Origin: Rhodobiaceae bacterium
Lineage (GTDB): Bacteria > Pseudomonadota > Alphaproteobacteria > Rhizobiales > Tepidamorphaceae
Assembly (NCBI GenBank): GCA_020637855.1
Contig: JACKJR010000001.1
Span: 372,001-436,000 of the forward strand
Reading direction: 5' to 3'
Length of the DNA stretch: 64,000 nt
How positions within the stretch are numbered: position 1 is the stretch's first letter; every line of letters starts with the position of its first letter. Below are positions 59,959 to 64,000 of this stretch, piece by piece. The translations under genes were made by a program, and so were the position numbers. Below the pieces are notes generated by a model. It saw only the letters and a program-made list of their open reading frames with translations. It had not been told where the DNA came from and made no database searches.

Positions 59959-61133
59959 TATGCCCTCCCTGCGCGCGCGATCTCGACCGCCCGCCCGACG
60001 GCTTCGCCCATGGTGTCGAAACTGTCGAAATTCAGCCGTCTGTTTCTCAGCACATTGACCGCCCATTCCGCGTTCGTGCCGGCCAGCCGGACAACCACGG
60101 GCGGTTTGCGGTTGGAGCGCGAATAGGCGATGGCGAAGCCTTCCGCCACCGTATCGCACGCGGTCATGCCGCCGCCGTGGACGTTGACAAGCACCACGGT
60201 CACATTCGGGTCCTGCAGCAGCATGTTGATGCCCTTGGCGATCTGCAGGCTCGTCGTGGTGGTGCGGATGTCCATGAAATTGGCCGGCTTGCCGCCGGCA
60301 TCGACGACCATGTCGTTGGTGGCAAGGCCGAGGCCGGCGCCATTGACGATGACGCCGATATTGCCGCTCATCTTGACGAAGTTGATGTCGTTTTCCTGGG
60401 CAATGCGCTCCTGTTCCTCAAGCTGCCCGTCGCCCGTGGAATCGTCGAATTCCGGATGGCGGAACAAGGCATTGCCGTCGAGACTGATCTTGGCATCGAC
60501 CGCAACCGCGCTGCCGTCCTTGCGCACAGCCAGCGGGTTGATCTCCACCAGCGTCGCATCATTGTCGAAGAAGGCCTTTGCGGCTCCCTTCGCGATGGCC
60601 ATGACGCCATCTCGCGCATTGCCGGAAATGCCGACTTTTTCCAGGAATGAACCGACGGCGCTCTCATCGAATCCGCCGTCCGAAGGCAGCGTCAGATGGC
60701 TGACGATGGCCGGGTCCATGCGCGCTGCCTGTTCGAATTCCACACCGCCCTTGTCGGAGCACAGCAGAACCGGCTGCCCGTCGTGCTGGTTGAAGGCCAG
60801 CGACAGGTAATAGCTGTGGGCGATGTCGATCGCCTCTTCGACATAGACGCTGTTGACCATCTCGCCGGACGCCCCGGTCTGGTCGGTAACGAGCCTTTTT
60901 CCGATCAGCTTGCCGGCTTCCGCGCGGACCGCAGAAGGGGTCGCAGCAAATTTGATGCCGCCAACGAGCCCGCGTCCGCCCGCGCCGATCTGCGCCTTGA
61001 CCACGTATTTCGCGGAGTCGATTTCCCGGCAGCTTGCCTCGGCTTCCTCTGCGCTCGTTGCCAGCCGCCCGGTCGGGATCGCGACGCCGTATTGCGCCAG
61101 GATTTCCTTGGAAAGGTGTTCCGAAAGGTTCAT
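59958..61133 (-). CDS. SucC-like CoA ligase beta subunit, divergent
   Basis: 391 residues, ATP-grasp plus CoA-ligase domain. Familiar parts: VKAQIGAGGRGLVGGIKFAA, GKRLVTDQTGASGEMVNSVY, DATLVEINPLAVRKDGSAVA, VNGAGLGLATNDMVVDAGGK. The usual DVGGGA stretch reads DIRTTTTSLQ here, and the usual NIFGGI..CD is VNVHGGGMTACDTVAEGF, so the subunit interface and active-site loop differ from canonical SucC. Its neighbour hprA-like and the GntR gene suggest a specialised pathway. Confidence 0.72.
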   Translation of the reverse strand: MNLSEHLSKEILAQYGVAIPTGRLATSAEEAEASCREIDSAKYVVKAQIGAGGRGLVGGIKFAATPSAVRAEAGKLIGKRLVTDQTGASGEMVNSVYVEEAIDIAHSYYLSLAFNQHDGQPVLLCSDKGGVEFEQAARMDPAIVSHLTLPSDGGFDESAVGSFLEKVGISGNARDGVMAIAKGAAKAFFDNDATLVEINPLAVRKDGSAVAVDAKISLDGNALFRHPEFDDSTGDGQLEEQERIAQENDINFVKMSGNIGVIVNGAGLGLATNDMVVDAGGKPANFMDIRTTTTSLQIAKGINMLLQDPNVTVVLVNVHGGGMTACDTVAEGFAIAYSRSNRKPPVVVRLAGTNAEWAVNVLRNRRLNFDSFDTMGEAVGRAVEIARAGRA

Positions 61134-61312
61134 CGTGTTCCCCCTTCCGCTCTTCGCGCAGCCATGCCCGTCAAGGAAATGCCAGCGTCCGGCGGTTCGG
61201 TTTTTGGTATCCCACGGCTACGGGGCGGTCAACAATGCCCCATCGTCCCGCACCTTAACACCGCTGAACCTTGATGTCCGGCGGTTTGGCTCCCTGTTTT
61301 CGCTTAACCCTC

Positions 61313-61348
61313 AAAAAAATCAGGCGATGCGGCTAGTGCCGCACCGCC
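61313..61348 (-). terminator. Intrinsic terminator for the isochorismatase-like gene
   Basis: Reading the minus strand: GGCG-GTGCGGC-ACTA-GCCGCAT-CGCC stem (61323-61348), then TGA and a run of seven T (A-run 61313-61319 on the plus strand). It lies about 57 bases beyond the stop of the minus-strand gene ending at 61405. Confidence 0.75.
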
Positions 61349-61404
61349 TTCATGAGTTTTGGCCTTGAGGGCCAGGAGGATTGCGTAAAGCGCCTCACCA
61401 CCGC

Positions 61405-61944
61405 TCACTTCACCAGCGGCAGGATGCGCTTGAACTGTTCCGACCCGGCATGGCCGAGCCATTCGAAAGCCACCATTTCCGTCGTCACGATTCCCGCGCC
61501 TATTGCGCTAAGACGCTGGATACAGGCGTGTTCGCTCTCCAGCGTGCGCGACGCGGTGGCGTCGGAAACCACGAAGACGTCATAGCCTTCATCGATCAGG
61601 CTGGCAGCGGTCTGGACCACGCAGATATGCGCTTCCATGCCTGCGATCACAGCCTGCTTGCGGCCCAGTGCGCGGAAAGCTTCGGCGAAGTTTGCATCTT
61701 CCATGCAGGAGAAATGCATTTTGGAAAATACCGGTGCTTTCGTGGCTGACGCGATCTCGGGTACGGTGTGGCCCAGTCCCTTGGGATACTGCTCGGTGAG
61801 CAGTACCGGGACATCCATTTCCGTCGCCGCCGCAATCAGCGTTTTCGCATTGCGGATCGTGCGCGCCGGAGCCTGCATGGCAGGGACCAGTCGTTCCTGC
61901 ATGTCGATAACAACTAGAACGGAGTCGGACGCACGAATCAGCAT
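61405..61944 (-). CDS. Isochorismatase-fold cysteine hydrolase
   Basis: 179 residues. The triad candidates are Asp14 (VVIDMQERL), Lys75 (PVFSKMHFSC) and Cys108 (GMEAHICVVQTAASL), matching the isochorismatase/nicotinamidase fold. The YcaC-like subgroup is likely. Substrate unknown. Divergent from the hprA-like gene, with an operator candidate in the shared region, so it probably responds to the same GntR regulator. Confidence 0.88.
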   Translation of the reverse strand: MLIRASDSVLVVIDMQERLVPAMQAPARTIRNAKTLIAAATEMDVPVLLTEQYPKGLGHTVPEIASATKAPVFSKMHFSCMEDANFAEAFRALGRKQAVIAGMEAHICVVQTAASLIDEGYDVFVVSDATASRTLESEHACIQRLSAIGAGIVTTEMVAFEWLGHAGSEQFKRILPLVK

Positions 61945-62005
61945 GGCCGTTTAAAGTCTATTTCCTCCCACTAACATTGACATGCCGTCTTCTGTGCGGC
62001 ATTGC

Positions 62006-62015
62006 TGGTATGCCA
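62006..62015. promoter_or_regulatory. Candidate GntR operator in the divergent hprA/isochorismatase region
   Basis: TGGTATGCCA, one base off the perfect palindrome TGGTATACCA seen upstream of the GntR gene. A second ACATACCACA follows at once. It lies between the isochorismatase-like start (61944) and the hprA-like start (62092). An isolated TTGACA is present at 61977-61982. Confidence 0.5.
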
Positions 62016-62091
62016 CATACCACATGGCGTGGACGACTTCAATATCGGCGATAACGATTTACGAGCCGTCCACAATGGGGAAACGTCGAAA

Positions 62092-63045
62092 ATGAAAATC
62101 GTCTGCCTGGACAAGGATACCTACGCTGCGGACCTGAATCTGCATCATCCCTCGTTCGATCACGAGTGGGTGGAGTATTCCCAAACGTCACCGGACGAAA
62201 TCCTGCAGCGTCTCGAGGGTGCGCAGGTTTGCATCACCAACAAGGTGCCGATGCGCGCCGAGACGCTCAAGCAGCTGCCGGACCTGAAAATGATCTCGGT
62301 TTCCGCGACCGGCTACGACGTGATCGATGTCCCCGCCTGCCGCGAACATGGCGTCGTCGTGTCCAACGTGCGTGGCTATGCCGAGAACACGGTGCCTGAG
62401 CACACATTCGCGCTGATCCTGGCCCTGCGCCGCGGCATCGCCGGATACCGTCAGGACGTCATCAACGGCGAATGGCAGAAATCCGGGCAGTTCTGTTTCC
62501 ACACCCACATGATCCGCGATCTCGCCAATTCGACGCTTGGCATCATCGGCGAGGGCGTGATCGGGCAGGGGGTCGCGCGCATCGCCCGCGGCTTCGGCAT
62601 GAAAATCCATTTCGCCGCGCACAAGGGCGTCGAGGGCCTTGGTCCTCTCTACACGCCCTTCGAACAGGTGCTGGAGGAGAGCGACATCATCACGATGCAC
62701 TGCCCTCTGAATGCCCATACGCGCGACACGCTGGGCGCGCCGGAATTTGCAAAAATGAAGCGCAAGCCATTGATCATCAACACCTCGCGCGGCGGGCTGG
62801 TCAACGAGGCGGCCCTCGTCGATGCGCTCGAGGCAGGTCAGATCGCGGGCGCCGGCTTCGACGTGCTGACCAAGGAGCCGCCGGCACCCGACAACCCGCT
62901 GTTGAAGATCCTCCACCGGCCCAATTTCATTCTGACACCGCATGTCGCGTGGGCAAGCCGTGAGGCGCAAACGGAGTGCTGGCGTCAGACGATTGCCAAT
63001 ATCGAAAATTTCGTCACTGGAAACCCGAGCAACACGGTCACCTGA
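62092..63045 (+). CDS. D-2-hydroxyacid dehydrogenase, HprA-like
   Basis: 317 residues. Sequence pattern close to Methylobacterium hydroxypyruvate reductase: NKVPMRAETLKQLPDLKMIS, VRGYAENTVPEHTFALILAL, NAD motif GIIGEGVIGQG, NTSRGGLVNEAALVDALEAG with the catalytic Arg/Glu, and TPHVAWASREAQTE with the catalytic His. Likely NAD(P)H-linked reduction of hydroxypyruvate or glyoxylate, or reverse. ATG 62092 is used; upstream frame to 62002 lies in the control region. Adjacent SucCD-like genes would fit a serine-cycle-like malate-CoA ligase, but that is speculation because those subunits are divergent. Confidence 0.82.
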   Translation: MKIVCLDKDTYAADLNLHHPSFDHEWVEYSQTSPDEILQRLEGAQVCITNKVPMRAETLKQLPDLKMISVSATGYDVIDVPACREHGVVVSNVRGYAENTVPEHTFALILALRRGIAGYRQDVINGEWQKSGQFCFHTHMIRDLANSTLGIIGEGVIGQGVARIARGFGMKIHFAAHKGVEGLGPLYTPFEQVLEESDIITMHCPLNAHTRDTLGAPEFAKMKRKPLIINTSRGGLVNEAALVDALEAGQIAGAGFDVLTKEPPAPDNPLLKILHRPNFILTPHVAWASREAQTECWRQTIANIENFVTGNPSNTVT

Positions 63046-63077
63046 ATCCATCGCGGTGGATGAGGAGAAAAATCCGG

Positions 63078-63112
63078 TTGTCAGAGATTGGACTTTTGTC
63101 TATGGTATACCA
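63078..63112 (+). promoter_or_regulatory. Promoter with overlapping GntR operator upstream of the regulator
   Basis: A TTGTCA (63078-63083), 17-base spacer and TATGGT (63101-63106) form a plausible sigma-70 promoter. The perfect 10-base palindrome TGGTATACCA at 63103-63112 covers the -10 box, the expected place for autorepression. The related site at 62006-62015 supports one regulator for both. Confidence 0.6.
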
Positions 63113-63206
63113 CACAACAAATGCCAAAGGCCTGACTCTGATCCAGGGCGGCGCGGCAAATAATGGCTCTCCGCGAAAATGGGGAGCGGGGAAACGCGGG
63201 GAGAGA

Positions 63207-63920
63207 ATGGCGGGCGTAACGCTCAAGCCCATTGGCGCCAGCTTCATGCTGAAGGATCACATTTATGAGGTCCTTCTGGAAGCGATTCTTTCTGCAAACA
63301 TTTATGATGAGGACGCCAACTTGCGCCTTGACGAACGCACGATGGCCGAACAGCTCGGCATTTCGCGCACGCCGGTTCGTGAGGCATTGGCGCGGCTCGA
63401 GCGTGACGGCTTCGTCGACATACAGCCGCGCAAGGGTGTCTTCATCCGTCGCAAATCCCTCGATGATGTCCTGGAAATGGTGGTTGCCTGGGCAGCCCTG
63501 GAGTCCATGGCCGCGCGTCTGGCCACACAGAATGCCACCGATGTCGAGCTCGAGAGGCTGCGGGCGCTGGCGGTGCACGACAGCAAGAACGCGACGCACG
63601 CCAACATCGAGGAATATTCCGAAGCGAACATCCGGTTTCATCAGGCCATCCTCGAGATGTCCCATTGTTCGCTGCTCAAGGACATGGCCGATGGCCTGTT
63701 CATGCACATGCACGCCATTCGCCGCCGCGCGATGGGTGAAGGTGACCGCGTCGACCGCTCGGTCATCGATCACATGGAAATCATCGAAGCCCTGGAAAGC
63801 CGCGACGCGGACCTGGCGGAACGTCTGGTGCGTGAGCACACCATGCGGCTTCACGATCATATCAGACGGACCTGGAGAAAGATCGCGGTCATGTCGCGCA
63901 CAAGGCGGGCCGCAGGGTAG
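63207..63920 (+). CDS. GntR-family regulator, FCD (FadR-like) type
   Basis: 237 residues from ATG 63207. Winged helix: LRLDERTMAEQLGISRTPVR and EALARLERDGFVDIQPRKGV, the classic FadR/VanR pattern. The C-terminal FCD domain has metal- or ligand-binding residues (FHQAILEMSHCSLLKDMADG; RSVIDHMEIIEALESRDADL with the HMEI...H set). It likely senses a hydroxy or dicarboxylic acid and controls the hprA-like and isochorismatase-like genes. An upstream ATG at 63102 lies inside the operator and is rejected as start. Confidence 0.9.
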   Translation: MAGVTLKPIGASFMLKDHIYEVLLEAILSANIYDEDANLRLDERTMAEQLGISRTPVREALARLERDGFVDIQPRKGVFIRRKSLDDVLEMVVAWAALESMAARLATQNATDVELERLRALAVHDSKNATHANIEEYSEANIRFHQAILEMSHCSLLKDMADGLFMHMHAIRRRAMGEGDRVDRSVIDHMEIIEALESRDADLAERLVREHTMRLHDHIRRTWRKIAVMSRTRRAAG

Positions 63921-63972
63921 CGGCGTGCGCTCTAGCACCGCAGGAATTCAGGCTATTTGGAGGTAGGACAAG

Positions 63973-64000
63973 ATGTCAGCAGCAGTGCCCAGCACGGAAC
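63973..64000 (+). CDS. Start of a gene cut by the window end
   Basis: ATG 63973 preceded by GGAGG (63959-63963), reading MSAAVPSTE then out of the window. It follows the GntR gene by about 50 bases on the same strand, so it may be part of the regulated set. Too short to identify. Confidence 0.5.

Overview
The window is GC-rich, gene-dense chromosomal DNA from an alphaproteobacterium. I place it in the Rhizobiales (Hyphomicrobiales), perhaps a marine or soil member. The main reason is gene order: feuPQ-like two-component genes, then the cytochrome c maturation genes ccmI/E/F/H (cycHJKL), a DegP-type protease, a second two-component pair, glnE and a PleC-type kinase. This is the arrangement I know from rhizobia. 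A long RcGTA-type cluster and many short palindromic intergenic repeats also fit.

Region 1 (1-4546): a bifunctional penicillin-binding protein, a YcgN-family cysteine-cluster protein, a WYL/TerB-like protein, and two repeat-filled intergenic stretches. Region 2 (4547-21272): a complete gene-transfer-agent-like structural cluster on the plus strand. It runs from packaging (small and large terminase) through head (portal, two tiny ORFs, protease, capsid), connectors, tail tube, chaperones, short tape measure, tail tip and a 1306-residue megatron, to a fibre-like protein, an endolysin with a membrane tail and a 3TM holin. No integrase, repressor or replication gene is present. An intrinsic-terminator-like hairpin follows the capsid gene, and a REP-like palindrome separates terminase from portal. 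Region 3 (21396-22467): an AT-richer island with a Clp-fold SDH-type serine protease and a small overlapping ORF.

Region 4 (22752-43752): envelope signalling and cytochrome maturation. It holds a small exported protein plus FeuPQ-like regulators, a glycine-zipper lipoprotein, an unknown 466-residue protein, ccmI-ccmE-ccmF-ccmH, DegP, a regulator/kinase pair, glnE, a converging PleC-like kinase and pepN. Region 5 (43987-52076): a DapA-superfamily enzyme lacking the usual catalytic tyrosine, a class I amidotransferase, TRAP permeases with no adjacent binding protein, a cytochrome b561/PepSY/two-component module, and an alpha/beta hydrolase. Region 6 (52258-64000): a five-gene branched-chain-type ABC transporter, a cupin of the DMSP-lyase family, a quinone oxidoreductase, a divergent SucCD-like CoA ligase, an isochorismatase-fold hydrolase, an HprA-like hydroxyacid dehydrogenase and an FCD-type GntR regulator with matching palindromic operator candidates, plus the first codons of one more gene.

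The most notable items are the intact GTA-like cluster with its internal terminator and built-in lysis genes, two regulatory loci that each pair a small exported PepSY-like protein with a response regulator and kinase, and the catabolic region with an unusual cupin, a divergent CoA ligase and a GntR operator system. No rRNA, tRNA, insertion sequence or CRISPR array was recognised. All family names come from motif recognition by eye; no database search was run.
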